Of a DNA stretch of 64,000 nt, positions 51,190 through 59,740 are shown one piece after another. The position numbers were made by a program, and so were the translations under genes. How positions within the stretch are numbered: the stretch's first letter is position 1; each line of letters starts with the position of its first letter. A model generated the notes under the pieces. It searched no databases, was not told the origin of the DNA, and was given only the letters and a program-made list of their open reading frames with translations. Origin of the DNA: CAIWMF01 sp964402065 (lineage in GTDB: Bacteria > Verrucomicrobiota > Verrucomicrobiia > Chthoniobacterales > UBA6821); assembly GCA_964402065.1 (NCBI GenBank), contig CAYOAN010000005.1, positions 124,001 through 188,000 of the forward strand, read 5' to 3'.

Positions 51190-52503
51190 ATGACTCGAAA
51201 GATAATAATTTTCTTTTTTACGATACTGATCGCTTTGGCATTTTCTGTCCGAGGGATGGAAACAGCTGCTGCTTCCGAAAAAGGACACGCTTCCTTATCT
51301 CCAGGCCAAATGCGACTGAAATCACGAAATCAAGATGCCAGCAATGAGGGGCAAGAAAGAGCAGTGGGCAATTTTAATTTTGAAAGTAATAGTTCTTCAG
51401 AAAAGCGCAAAACTGAGATGGGAGGAGTTTCAGAAGATATAATTCAACAACCAATTCAGTCAGGCTTGGAATTTTCCTCCATAGATCTATTGAAAACACC
51501 TCCTGCTAGGTCAGCGGTGATGATGGTTAGAACAGAGCCTCGTATTGGAAGTAAAAAATGGAATGAAGATATACATCCAAGAAAAAAGATGTCAGGAAAT
51601 GATATCGATGCTGATGAGCTGGAGCGGCTTGCATGGCTGAACAGCGACTCTATTGATTCTTTCAGTAAGACAAAACCCGAATTCGACCAAGAAAAATTAA
51701 CTCAGAAAATCAACGAATTATTAAGCGATCCTCAAAAGCTTAAAGTAGTTCGAAAAAAATTTATTGCTGCTTTAGAAAAATGCTATGGGAAAGGATTGAT
51801 TGAGGCAATTTTTGAAGAAGGCGAGAAAGAAAGTTTTTTAGGAGAAGAATCTACATTGACACTTGAAGAGGCGAATCAGGTTATCAACAAGGCCGATGAG
51901 CAGATGGCTATAACACAATCTTGTTGGAGAGAGTTTCAACAAATATCAAAAGCCTTGGATGAAAAGTTTCAGGATTTAAATATCGCTCAAGAAGAGGCTC
52001 AACAAGCTCAAGAGAATTACAGCGCATTGGCTGGATCACCTTGGCAGCATCTTGTTGCTACGATTTGGTATGCTACGCGAACTGTTGCTGGTACTGTTAG
52101 CACGGGATGTATCATTGTTCTCGCTGTTACCTTAAGTCATGGGGTTCCTGTAGTGCTCGGAGTATCTTCCTTTGTGGTTGGATATTTAATAGAGCCTACA
52201 AACCTTTCTCGATTTGTGGGCTGCTTTTTTATTCCTGACAATTTTAATAATATGAGAGCTTCGTGGGGAAAATTTAGGCAAGCACGTATCGCATTAGGAA
52301 TCCTAAATGAACAACAAAAACAGCTAGAAGATCAGCGTAAGGCAACAAAGAAGATTTTTTCTGATGTTCAAGATCAACAAAACGAGCTTTGGCAAAAAAT
52401 ATTACCAGCACTTCAAAAGGAATTAGAGCAGAGTCAAGAAATGAAAGCGTGGAGTCAGCGCCAAAAGAAAATAGAGGGGCTTTGTGCTCAAGGCGTGGAG
52501 TAG
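51190..52503 (+). CDS. Exported helical protein of unknown function
   Basis: This 437-residue protein (ATG at 51190; a TTG one codon earlier is also open) has a signal peptide (about 1-23, KIIIFFFTILIALAFS). A low-complexity, Ser/Glu/Arg-rich stretch follows (30-160), then helices, a predicted coiled coil (about 240-280) and two hydrophobic segments (about 285-340, VAGTVSTGCIIVLAVTL and VLGVSSFVVGYLI), then a Gln/Lys/Glu-rich coiled coil to the end. No known family is recognised. Its composition is like that of the exported proteins at 430 and 57150. Confidence 0.75.
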   Translation: MTRKIIIFFFTILIALAFSVRGMETAAASEKGHASLSPGQMRLKSRNQDASNEGQERAVGNFNFESNSSSEKRKTEMGGVSEDIIQQPIQSGLEFSSIDLLKTPPARSAVMMVRTEPRIGSKKWNEDIHPRKKMSGNDIDADELERLAWLNSDSIDSFSKTKPEFDQEKLTQKINELLSDPQKLKVVRKKFIAALEKCYGKGLIEAIFEEGEKESFLGEESTLTLEEANQVINKADEQMAITQSCWREFQQISKALDEKFQDLNIAQEEAQQAQENYSALAGSPWQHLVATIWYATRTVAGTVSTGCIIVLAVTLSHGVPVVLGVSSFVVGYLIEPTNLSRFVGCFFIPDNFNNMRASWGKFRQARIALGILNEQQKQLEDQRKATKKIFSDVQDQQNELWQKILPALQKELEQSQEMKAWSQRQKKIEGLCAQGVE

Positions 52504-52569
52504 AGGCCTTTTAGTCAACTTACTTAGAGATTACAACAAATTGACCTGAGCTTGGTTGGGAAAAAGCAG

Positions 52570-52690
52570 CGTTCTCATCCCATCATGCTATCGTTTAGAT
52601 AGCGCTTGGTCTTCGCTCTTGCCTTTTCTAAAAATCTCTACGTTCTTCCCCGTAATTTCTAAGTAATTTGACTAGAATCTAAAAGCGCGA
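52570..52690 (+). repeat. Degenerate element A remnant
   Basis: GCGTTCTCATC, TAGATAGCGCTTGGTC, TTCGCTCTTGCC and AAAAATCTCTACGTTC align with the interior and right part of element A. The terminal repeat is reduced to TAATTTCTAAG. The rest of 52504-52856 shows nothing else clear. Confidence 0.45.
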
Positions 52691-52856
52691 ACAAAAATAA
52701 AATTTTTTACGCCATATAGTTTTTGTAACGCGCTCTTTTTAATGACTTGCTACGGGTTCAGATTAGCCATGACGTTACAGCAATGAGCGTTAATCAGGTT
52801 CATTAAGAAAACTGCCGCATTTTTATTTAAAACACCTTGGTCTAAGGCAGGGCTTT

Positions 52857-53432
52857 TTACTTCCACAGAAATGACTGTGTTAATGCCACAATCTTTCCAT
52901 CGACAATCAAGAGGGCTCGCCAAGAGGTAACGCGGCCATTTTCGAGGTAATCATCACCAACAATTTTGAATACTGAAGTTTGAGAGCCCCACATGTTAGG
53001 GTAATTAATTTCACGCGCAAGAACTTCATTTCCTAAGCCAGCTTGATGATATTCTAAGCGGAGCGTGACATCTTGGCGCAGGCCATGATTCCACCAATAA
53101 AAATTGAGGTAGCTCCCACGAAGCTCATCTTGTTCTCTCTTGGTTGTTGCTGGCCACATATAAGATCTGCGCATAAAGCTAACAGCATCAGAACGGCTAG
53201 CACGAAAGGTAGCGGGATCATTGAGAAATTGAGTTTCTTTACGAAATGCAAAATCACGATTGATGGAGAGAGGGAGAACGTTGGCCTTCTCAAGTTTGAC
53301 AACCGGTGGTTGTGTGGCGCACGAGGTCAGTAAGCTACAGCCTATTAGCAGGCTGTAGACTGAATAATGGAGGCTGAAGGGTTGGAGGTAATGGCAAAAC
53401 AGAGTCTTTAATTTATTGATCATGAGTTTCAT
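52857..53432 (-). CDS. Putative lipoprotein of unknown function
   Basis: This 191-residue protein carries a signal sequence ending in a lipobox, LLTSC (Cys at about residue 38), so it should be lipid-anchored. The N-region before the hydrophobic core is long (about 20 residues); an internal ATG four codons in would shorten it little. The mature part has no motif I know; it holds several aromatic residues (YLNFYWWNHG) and a C-terminal GRVTSWRALLIVDGKIVALTQ stretch. A monocistronic gene between two spacers. Confidence 0.65.
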   Translation of the reverse strand: MKLMINKLKTLFCHYLQPFSLHYSVYSLLIGCSLLTSCATQPPVVKLEKANVLPLSINRDFAFRKETQFLNDPATFRASRSDAVSFMRRSYMWPATTKREQDELRGSYLNFYWWNHGLRQDVTLRLEYHQAGLGNEVLAREINYPNMWGSQTSVFKIVGDDYLENGRVTSWRALLIVDGKIVALTQSFLWK

Positions 53433-53540
53433 TATTCAACGAATGATTTTAAAAAGATTCTATTTTTAGGCTCCTAGTAGCTTTATTTTGTCTTGCCATT
53501 AGATTTCTAGCCTTCAGCCTGCTAACAAGCTTCTAGGGTG

Positions 53541-54719
53541 TTAGCGCGTTCCCATTCCAACATGCTGGACAGTCTGGAAGAGTTTACCTTCCGTCTTGAT
53601 TGAGGGAGCAATGATGATTTCCGTTTCTTGGAATTCTTTCATGTTCATCGCTCCAACATTGCCCATGCAAGTAGTGATGGCACCAACTAAATTTTGACTT
53701 CCATCATCGACAACAGCTGGTCCAAAAAGAATTTGTTCTAGTGAACCGGTTGAACCAACGTGGATGCGGGTGCCGCGTGGCAAGTTAGCATGCGGTGTAG
53801 CCATGCCCCAATGATAACCTTTACCAGGAGCTTCAAAAGCTTTTGCAAAAGCACTTCCTACCATGACGGCATCAGAACCACAGGCAAGTGCTTTACAGAC
53901 GTCCCCCCCCTTGCTCATACCACCATCAGTGATGATAGGGACGTAGCGGGCAGTCTTTTTGAAGTAAGCATCCCGTGCTGCAGCACAGTCGACTGTTGCC
54001 GTGACTTGAGGGACGCCGAGTCCAAGAACGCCGCGTGAAGTGCAAGCAGCACCAGGACCAACGCCAATAAGAACACCGCTCACGCCACATTCCATGAGCT
54101 CTAAAGTGACATCATAGCCAACGGCATTTCCAACAATAACAGGAATTGGCAGTGTTTTACAAAATTGAGCAAGATCGAGTGATTGATACTTGGTCGAAAT
54201 ATGCCTAACAGTAGAAACGGTGCTCTGAACAACAAAAAGATCAGCACCAGCAGCGGCAGCAATCGGACCAACATGTTCCGCACGTTGAGGGATCGAGCTG
54301 ACAGCAGCTAAAACACCAGCTTCTTTGATAGCGGCAATCCGCTTAGCGATTAAATCATCACGTACAGGTTGCTGATACATTTTTTGAAGTAAGGCGGTGA
54401 CACTTTCTTTGTCAGCACTCAAGACTTCAGCAAGGACTTCGTCTGGATTGTCATAGCGGGTTTGAATACCGTCCAAATTAAGGACAGCCACTCCACCAAG
54501 TTTGCCCATTGCGATTGCAAAGCGAACATCAACGACGCCATCCATGGCACTTGCCATGATTGGAATGGAAAGTTCTAGATGACTTCCATCTTTTCGAGGG
54601 ATGCGAAAACTCGTGTTTACTTCTTCCGGGTTGATAGTGACAGAGCCAGGAACTAGTGCGATTTCATCAAATCCGTAAGTAACGCGAGCCTTACGATTAC
54701 GTCCAATCCACATACCCAT
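53541..54719 (-). CDS. GuaB3-family IMP dehydrogenase / GMP reductase-like protein
   Basis: This 392-residue TIM-barrel belongs to the IMPDH/GMPR superfamily without the CBS insert. The N-terminal GRNRKARVTYGFDEIALVP is typical of the GuaB3 branch found in actinobacteria and cyanobacteria. The catalytic loop is GPGAACTSRGVLGLG near 235, with the nucleophile Cys, and ITDGGMSKGGDVCKALACG near 275 forms the phosphate site. I recall a report that cyanobacterial GuaB3 is a GMP reductase; here the direction of the reaction is not provable from sequence. The ATG at 54719 starts just after the stop of the upstream zinc-ribbon gene (54721), so I prefer it to 54749, which would overlap. Confidence 0.85.
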   Translation of the reverse strand: MGMWIGRNRKARVTYGFDEIALVPGSVTINPEEVNTSFRIPRKDGSHLELSIPIMASAMDGVVDVRFAIAMGKLGGVAVLNLDGIQTRYDNPDEVLAEVLSADKESVTALLQKMYQQPVRDDLIAKRIAAIKEAGVLAAVSSIPQRAEHVGPIAAAAGADLFVVQSTVSTVRHISTKYQSLDLAQFCKTLPIPVIVGNAVGYDVTLELMECGVSGVLIGVGPGAACTSRGVLGLGVPQVTATVDCAAARDAYFKKTARYVPIITDGGMSKGGDVCKALACGSDAVMVGSAFAKAFEAPGKGYHWGMATPHANLPRGTRIHVGSTGSLEQILFGPAVVDDGSQNLVGAITTCMGNVGAMNMKEFQETEIIIAPSIKTEGKLFQTVQHVGMGTR

Positions 54720-54720
54720 A

Positions 54721-54960
54721 TTAAAGTCCTCCTCGATGGTTGCACTCATTCAAATTGCCACAGGATGGGCATGCTAGAATGGTATTGTCAGTAGAGTTGG
54801 TTAAAGAAGCACCACAAATGCGACACAAAAAGTGTTGTGATGCGGTCAATGAGGAGAGGTGTTTGCGAAGCATTTCATATCCTATCCAAAGGATCAAAAT
54901 CCCAGCAAGAAAAAATGTGAGGTAAATGAAGACAAACCAGGCAAGGGTGAGTGAAATCAT
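54721..54960 (-). CDS. Small membrane protein with zinc ribbon
   Basis: This is a 79-residue product from the ATG at 54960 (MISLTLAWF). A single hydrophobic helix (about 4-30) is followed by CRICGASL and CPSCG, two CxxC pairs with the spacing of a zinc ribbon. The stop abuts the start of the GuaB3-type gene, so the two are likely co-transcribed. The open frame extends upstream to 55017, but the extra residues are not clearly coding. Confidence 0.65.
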   Translation of the reverse strand: MISLTLAWFVFIYLTFFLAGILILWIGYEMLRKHLSSLTASQHFLCRICGASLTNSTDNTILACPSCGNLNECNHRGGL

Positions 54961-55109
54961 GATAGCGTATCCAAAAATGTCTAAAATTGCGCATCGTAAT
55001 GTTACTGGAGAGAGCAAGGCTTAGCACTCAGTCCTTAGGATGGTTCATTCGTGATGCTGCCCTGATTTTATCTATTTTTGATATGCTCTCAATCTTATTG
55101 CAGCTTTTT

Positions 55110-55937
55110 TCATTTGTTTCCCCAAACAACGATAAGCGTTCCCCATGTTTCGTGGTCAGCTTTTCCAAAGCGAATATTCATTGCCCAGCGAGTTGCAGCT
55201 TCGTCTGCTGTGGTATTTCCACAAGATTGCAAGATGATAACGTGGTGAGGAATGCCATCGGTATCGACATTCAGGGTTAATTTTGTAGGAGGAAGTGGAA
55301 GCGGGACTGCGGGCGGTATCGACGGAGTTCCTAGAGTTAGAGTGGTGCGTGTTGAGAGCGGATCTAGCAATTGGATCGTAGTCATTTGCTGTCTTGGGGG
55401 AGGTTCTGCTACTGGAATAATAGTTGTATCATGAGTCAGAGCAGAAGGAAGGACAGGCTCATTACTAGGGGGAAGTAAGTTTGTTGAATTTTTTTGTAAC
55501 AAGGGCAAAGCACGCAAGGGAAGAGATGCCGGCCCTGGCTCATAGATAGAGTCAGGAAGAGGCGAGCGTGTTGCTTGAACTGTTTTAAGCGGAGAAAAAA
55601 TGGAAGGGTCGTTCGCTTTTAGCCAGAAAGAAATTTGTTGTGAAAACGAGGAGTTAGGAGGAAGAAAAAGAACTTGTGCTGGAACTGGCTTGCTGACGTG
55701 GGAAGGTTGATAAACAATTTTGAAAAGATAAATTGTCGAGAGATGAAATAGCGCCGCTAGAAGGATGAAAAAGGGGAGGGCTAAGCGAGGTGCTTCCTTT
55801 ATAGAGTCTCTCCACCTGCTGCTGCTACTGTTCAGAGTGACCTTGCTCTGATACTGCGAGCTTTGCTTTTTGTGCAGTATGTTCGGCAGCGCATTTTGAC
55901 TCAATTCTTGACTTGCTAGGTCAGGGCAATTTTCCAT
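55110..55937 (-). CDS. TonB-like energy transducer
   Basis: The preferred ATG at 55937 gives a 275-residue protein and avoids an 89-base overlap with exbD. It has an N-terminal cytoplasmic part of about 50 residues, one membrane helix (about 52-75, ALFHLSTIYLF, with a His like TonB's), a Pro/Thr/Leu-rich extracytoplasmic linker, and a C-terminal domain (about 220-275). That domain reads LTLNVDTDGIPHHVIILQSCGNTTADEA, matching the TonB C-terminal fold. TonB normally begins directly with its helix, so the long cytoplasmic N-terminus is unusual. It follows exbD by 22 bases. Confidence 0.75.
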   Translation of the reverse strand: MENCPDLASQELSQNALPNILHKKQSSQYQSKVTLNSSSSRWRDSIKEAPRLALPFFILLAALFHLSTIYLFKIVYQPSHVSKPVPAQVLFLPPNSSFSQQISFWLKANDPSIFSPLKTVQATRSPLPDSIYEPGPASLPLRALPLLQKNSTNLLPPSNEPVLPSALTHDTTIIPVAEPPPRQQMTTIQLLDPLSTRTTLTLGTPSIPPAVPLPLPPTKLTLNVDTDGIPHHVIILQSCGNTTADEAATRWAMNIRFGKADHETWGTLIVVWGNK

Positions 55938-55959
55938 TTTCTTAATGTTCGTAGGAATG

Positions 55960-56394
55960 CTAATTTCCTGAAGGCTGTGGCGTAGAAGTTGCAGTCTGTC
56001 CTTCCTCGCTTGTTGCAAGGATAACAGAAAATCCATTGTTAATACCAACTGTCATTACTTGGACAAGGAAATCATAAGGGGCTTTCTGATCAGCTTTGAT
56101 AATCAAACTGCCATGCGCGTCACGAGTCGTTAATTTTTGCTGAAATTCTTCTAGCGATACTTCTTGATTGTCAAAAAAGATTCTTGGAAGGGGGCTGCCA
56201 GTAATACTGACGACGTAAGGATCGTGATGAGGTACCAATAAAAAAGGGGCTTGCGGGACTTTTACTGCGATCCCTGGTTGCAGTAACAGTGTTCCACCAA
56301 TGAGTAAAAAGAATATCAAGCAGAGGCCTGTGCTAAGAGCAGGCGCTAAAAAGAAAAAAGGATGACCTGGTTCTTTTGTTCGACGGAGGCGCAT
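55960..56394 (-). CDS. ExbD/TolR-like protein lacking the membrane aspartate
   Basis: The 144-residue protein has the ExbD layout: short basic N-terminus, one membrane helix (about 13-38), then a periplasmic domain with FDNQEVSLEEFQQKL and VQVMTVGINNGF. ExbD and TolR carry a conserved Asp at the start of the helix (E. coli ExbD Asp25, in PLID) that is needed for proton flow. Here the aligned stretch is LAPALSTG, with Ser at that site and no Asp or Glu anywhere in the helix. The gene lies in an exbB-exbD-tonB cluster, so the assignment is safe even though the key residue is missing. Confidence 0.85.
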   Translation of the reverse strand: MRLRRTKEPGHPFFFLAPALSTGLCLIFFLLIGGTLLLQPGIAVKVPQAPFLLVPHHDPYVVSITGSPLPRIFFDNQEVSLEEFQQKLTTRDAHGSLIIKADQKAPYDFLVQVMTVGINNGFSVILATSEEGQTATSTPQPSGN

Positions 56395-56443
56395 TAAAAT
56401 AAAAGAGTAAAAGAGGAAGAGTAAATTCGAATGGAGTTACTCT

Positions 56444-57055
56444 TTACTGCTTACATTTAGCAAGTAATTGTACGATCTCAATTCCTGCCCGTTCCATATC
56501 GTGAATGAGGTCATTCACACGAGAGGAGAGGTAGGAATATGCAAGAAATGCTGGAATTGCAACAGCCAGCCCCGCGGCCGTAGTGAGGAGGCTTTCAAAA
56601 ACGCCTTTTGCAATTTCAGCAGTAGTGGCATAGCCACTGTGTGCAGAAATAGAGAGGAAAGCGTCAAGGAGCCCTAACACAGTTCCGAGCAAGCCAATGA
56701 GTGGCGTGAGGTAAGCAAACATAGAAAGAAGAGAGAGATTGCGCTCCAAATTAGGAAGCTCAAGAAGTCCAGCATCCATGGTCATTTCTTTCAATGAAGC
56801 AGGGTCGACACCGGTGTGTTCTAAAGCTGCTTGTAAAACTCGTGCAACTGGGCCACGCGTGATTCTACACTCCTGGAGCGCTTCATTTCGATGGCCTCGT
56901 TGAATGAGAAGAGCAATGCCTTCTAAAAATTCTTCCACACGAATCGAAATGCGATGGAGATAGAAAAGACGTTCAAAAAAAACACCCGCAACGACCACAC
57001 TGCAGAGCAGGATAATCCACATCAGAGGGCCACCTTTTTGTAAAATTTCAAGCAT
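56444..57055 (-). CDS. exbB: ExbB/TolQ/MotA-type proton channel protein
   Basis: The 203-residue protein has three membrane helices (about 10-30, 107-135 and 150-172). The C-terminal pair includes TPLIGLLGTVLGLLDAF and SLLTTAAGLAVAIPA, which line the ion path in ExbB. The threonines thought to take part in proton conduction are present. It precedes exbD by 49 bases and tonB, giving the classic order. Substrate receptors are not in the window. Confidence 0.9.
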   Translation of the reverse strand: MLEILQKGGPLMWIILLCSVVVAGVFFERLFYLHRISIRVEEFLEGIALLIQRGHRNEALQECRITRGPVARVLQAALEHTGVDPASLKEMTMDAGLLELPNLERNLSLLSMFAYLTPLIGLLGTVLGLLDAFLSISAHSGYATTAEIAKGVFESLLTTAAGLAVAIPAFLAYSYLSSRVNDLIHDMERAGIEIVQLLAKCKQ

Positions 57056-57149
57056 GACTCAACATAAGCGAAGCTGGCACTAGAGGGAAGTCTTAAGGAA
57101 TAAAAAACATTTTCTTGATTTTGCAGGTAAAAGTAGGTTATGTGCTTCT

Positions 57150-58454
57150 ATGAAGTTTCCCCCCTTGTTGCCTTTGGTATTGGCTTGTACGAGCCTTTCT
57201 TTTTCTCAAATTAATGCAGAACCTGCTGGTGCAGAAACTGAACCGCTCATGATGTTCGGTGTTGATCGAGGAAAGGGACCGATAGAAGGTGCAGGACGAC
57301 AAGGGGCGTGTGACAATAATAAGCCAATTCGTAGAGAGGAAGAGACTGAAAAAATAGTGGATCAAGAGCAGTGGTCACTTCCTACCAAAGAAGAGCTTGA
57401 TCTGAAAATTGAGCAATACAGAAGTGAGCAACTTTATGCACAAAGAAATGCTGGGCGTGAAAAAGTAAGAAACTTTAACTCAGCTGCTATTGCAACTGAA
57501 TATGCAAGGGTTTGTCTTAGTAAAAGAGACAAAGAAATCAGTGTCTCTGAAAAAACAGCATGGGATGAAATAATTTATTATAGCTTGAAAGAAGCACAAG
57601 CTCACGCTGAGGGAGAACGGGAGCGGGCGTTAGCCTACCACAATGGTATTTTAGCTTTAGGGAATGTTGTGAGATGTCTTCATTATGTCACTCAAGCTCC
57701 TACGTTACGAGAGCAGGAGGTTTTACAGCGGGAAGCAACTTATCATCATCAAAACGCCTTGCAAAACATCAATGAGGAGAGCGTGGATAACGAACAGTTT
57801 AATGAAACTATTTTGTCTATGAGAAAGGCTCTCGTTCATTTTCAGAACGCTTCTAAAACAGAGAGCACTCAAAAGCAACAAGCTGAAATTATGCTAGGAG
57901 AATTGAGCATTCAAGAAGCTGAGATGAGGCAGCAAAATAAAGAGCAAGAACTTCAAAATAGCAGAGCAGCTATTTTGGCTGCTGAACAAGCTATTCAATA
58001 TTGTGATAGAGTGCATGAAATGGAGCATCCTCTAGCAAAGATGGCGCTAGAACGAGCTGCTGAATATAGTCTTTTACGAAGTCAGGCATTTGCAGCTAAT
58101 CAAATAGAAAAGGCATCTCACTTTTTATGGGCTGCCGACTCTGCAGGAGATGCTGCCTGTCATTTTCATCAAGTAGCAGCAGAAGCAACAAAAGAGAAAC
58201 AGGCAAAATATACTGCTAAAGGAGAATACCACCTTGAGCTTGCTAAATTGTGGAAACAGCATGAAGTGGAGAGGGCGAGCAAGTTTTCGTATCAACAATT
58301 TCAAGCAAGAAAACAAAAGCTGTTATTACCACCAGTCAAAATTCCAGGAAACTTGTCACTTTCCACATTAACTCGGGGATCTAACTTTTTTTCTTCTGCA
58401 GAGCAAGCTTCTTTCCCTCAGGACGAGTTGGGTTTAAAACCAAATAATTTATAA
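57150..58454 (+). CDS. Exported helical repeat protein of unknown function
   Basis: This 434-residue protein has a signal peptide (about 1-24, PLVLACTSLSFSQINA), an acidic N-terminal part and a long helical body with Ala/Glu/Gln-rich motifs such as AAIATEYARVCL, EQAIQYCDRV, ALERAAEYSLLRSQAFAA and DSAGDAACHFHQVAAEA. Repeats are irregular, about 40-50 residues. There is no C-terminal membrane helix, so it may be periplasmic or secreted. I do not recognise a family; it is similar in style to the 430 and 10961 proteins (A-rich helix, HFQ or HFHQ motif). Monocistronic, divergent from exbB. Confidence 0.75.
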   Translation: MKFPPLLPLVLACTSLSFSQINAEPAGAETEPLMMFGVDRGKGPIEGAGRQGACDNNKPIRREEETEKIVDQEQWSLPTKEELDLKIEQYRSEQLYAQRNAGREKVRNFNSAAIATEYARVCLSKRDKEISVSEKTAWDEIIYYSLKEAQAHAEGERERALAYHNGILALGNVVRCLHYVTQAPTLREQEVLQREATYHHQNALQNINEESVDNEQFNETILSMRKALVHFQNASKTESTQKQQAEIMLGELSIQEAEMRQQNKEQELQNSRAAILAAEQAIQYCDRVHEMEHPLAKMALERAAEYSLLRSQAFAANQIEKASHFLWAADSAGDAACHFHQVAAEATKEKQAKYTAKGEYHLELAKLWKQHEVERASKFSYQQFQARKQKLLLPPVKIPGNLSLSTLTRGSNFFSSAEQASFPQDELGLKPNNL

Positions 58455-58487
58455 ATGCAATTTTTGATTCGGCCTTCTTTTTTTGCT

Positions 58488-58523
58488 GTAACCTGAAAGC
58501 TGTAAGCTATACCCTGCCTTTCC
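58488..58523 (+). promoter_or_regulatory. CTGTAACC-type motif before thyA
   Basis: CTGTAACCTGAAAGCTG, TAAGCTATACCC and TGCC run up to the thyA ATG. TATACC could be a -10 box with TTGCTG about 19 bases ahead; that would make the thyA mRNA nearly leaderless. Confidence 0.45.
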
Positions 58524-59318
58524 ATGCTTCAATATCATCGACTTCTCCGATTAGTTTTAGAACAGGGCCAGCGCAAAGAAGATCGTACTGGGACTGGCAC
58601 TCTTTCTGTTTTTGGAGCACAAGAGCGCTTTGACTTAAAAGAAGGATTTCCGTTATTAACAACAAAAAAACTTCACCTGAGATCCATTATTCATGAGTTA
58701 CTTTGGTTTTTAGCCGGAGATACGAACGTTAAATACTTACACGATCATCAAGTCACAATTTGGGATGAGTGGGCAAATGAGCAAGGAGACCTGGGGCGGA
58801 TTTATGGAGCACAGTGGAGAAGTTGGCGTGGACTTAATGGAAAATCAGTGGATCAAATTGAAAATCTCATAGAGGCAATTCAGCACAATCCCGATAGTCG
58901 CCGACATATCGTAACTGCATGGAACCCCGGGGAACTTGATCAAATGGCCTTAGCTCCATGTCATGCATTGTTTCAATTTTATGTTTGTGATGGAGAGCTT
59001 AGTTGCCAGCTCTATCAACGAAGTGCAGATCTTTTTTTGGGGGTGCCTTTCAATATTGCTTCTTATGCGCTTCTCACCATGATGATTGCGCAGGTTTGTG
59101 GGTTGCGTGCAAAAGAGTTTATTCATACTTTTGGAGACTTGCATCTCTACCTTAATCATCAAGAACAGGCAAAAGAACAATTAAGCCGTACGCCTCGAGC
59201 TTTGCCAAAAATGAAACTTAACCCTTCGATTAAAAGATTGAGCGATTTTTGTTATGACGATTTTGAGTTAGTTGACTACGATCCGTGGCCAGCCATCAAG
59301 GCGCCAATTGCCATTTAA
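58524..59318 (+). CDS. thyA: Thymidylate synthase
   Basis: ThyA methylates dUMP to dTMP with methylene-THF. REDRTGTGT-like (KEDRTGTGTL) at 18-27, HELLWFLAGDTN near 52, and the catalytic Cys in LAPCHALFQFYV near 146 are intact, as are SADLFLGVPFNIASYALL and the C-terminal PIAI. At 264 residues it equals E. coli ThyA. folA, which regenerates the product DHF, lies ~420 bases downstream, with a small ORF between. Confidence 0.96.
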   Translation: MLQYHRLLRLVLEQGQRKEDRTGTGTLSVFGAQERFDLKEGFPLLTTKKLHLRSIIHELLWFLAGDTNVKYLHDHQVTIWDEWANEQGDLGRIYGAQWRSWRGLNGKSVDQIENLIEAIQHNPDSRRHIVTAWNPGELDQMALAPCHALFQFYVCDGELSCQLYQRSADLFLGVPFNIASYALLTMMIAQVCGLRAKEFIHTFGDLHLYLNHQEQAKEQLSRTPRALPKMKLNPSIKRLSDFCYDDFELVDYDPWPAIKAPIAI

Positions 59319-59415
59319 TGGCGTCTCTACATCTCATCAGCAACTGCCTCAACTAGTTTTTGTTGTTTCCATTGATGGATGACTAACAGATAGATTTTCC
59401 TGCAAACATAAACCT

Positions 59416-59733
59416 ATGTCCGCTATTCCTCACGTTCATCATCGAAGGCATATTATAGTTCCTGATCTGATCGAAAATACTAAAGAAGAGAATGCAATAG
59501 GAACAGAAAAGGCTCTTTTTAAGGCAGCATGTTCATCAGGGGCCATAGGATCGTTTTATGCTACGATTGTCAATGGAACTCCTAACATTGATTTAAAGTG
59601 GATAGCGTCGCATCCTGCAGGTTTAAGACAGCCTAAACATCCAACTCAGCTTGGGCTTAGGGATTCTAAAAACACCAGCAATGTGCTTGGTGTTCCGTTC
59701 TCTCCGATTTTAATGGCAACAAAAACAGTTTAG
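59416..59733 (+). CDS. Small hypothetical protein between thyA and folA
   Basis: The 105-residue open frame starts with HVHHRRHIIVPDLIE and has no signal peptide, membrane helix or family motif I know. Its stop is seven bases before the folA ATG, and there is no competing gene on either strand. It may be real and co-transcribed with folA; composition alone does not settle this. Confidence 0.5.
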   Translation: MSAIPHVHHRRHIIVPDLIENTKEENAIGTEKALFKAACSSGAIGSFYATIVNGTPNIDLKWIASHPAGLRQPKHPTQLGLRDSKNTSNVLGVPFSPILMATKTV

Positions 59734-59740
59734 TTTTTTT

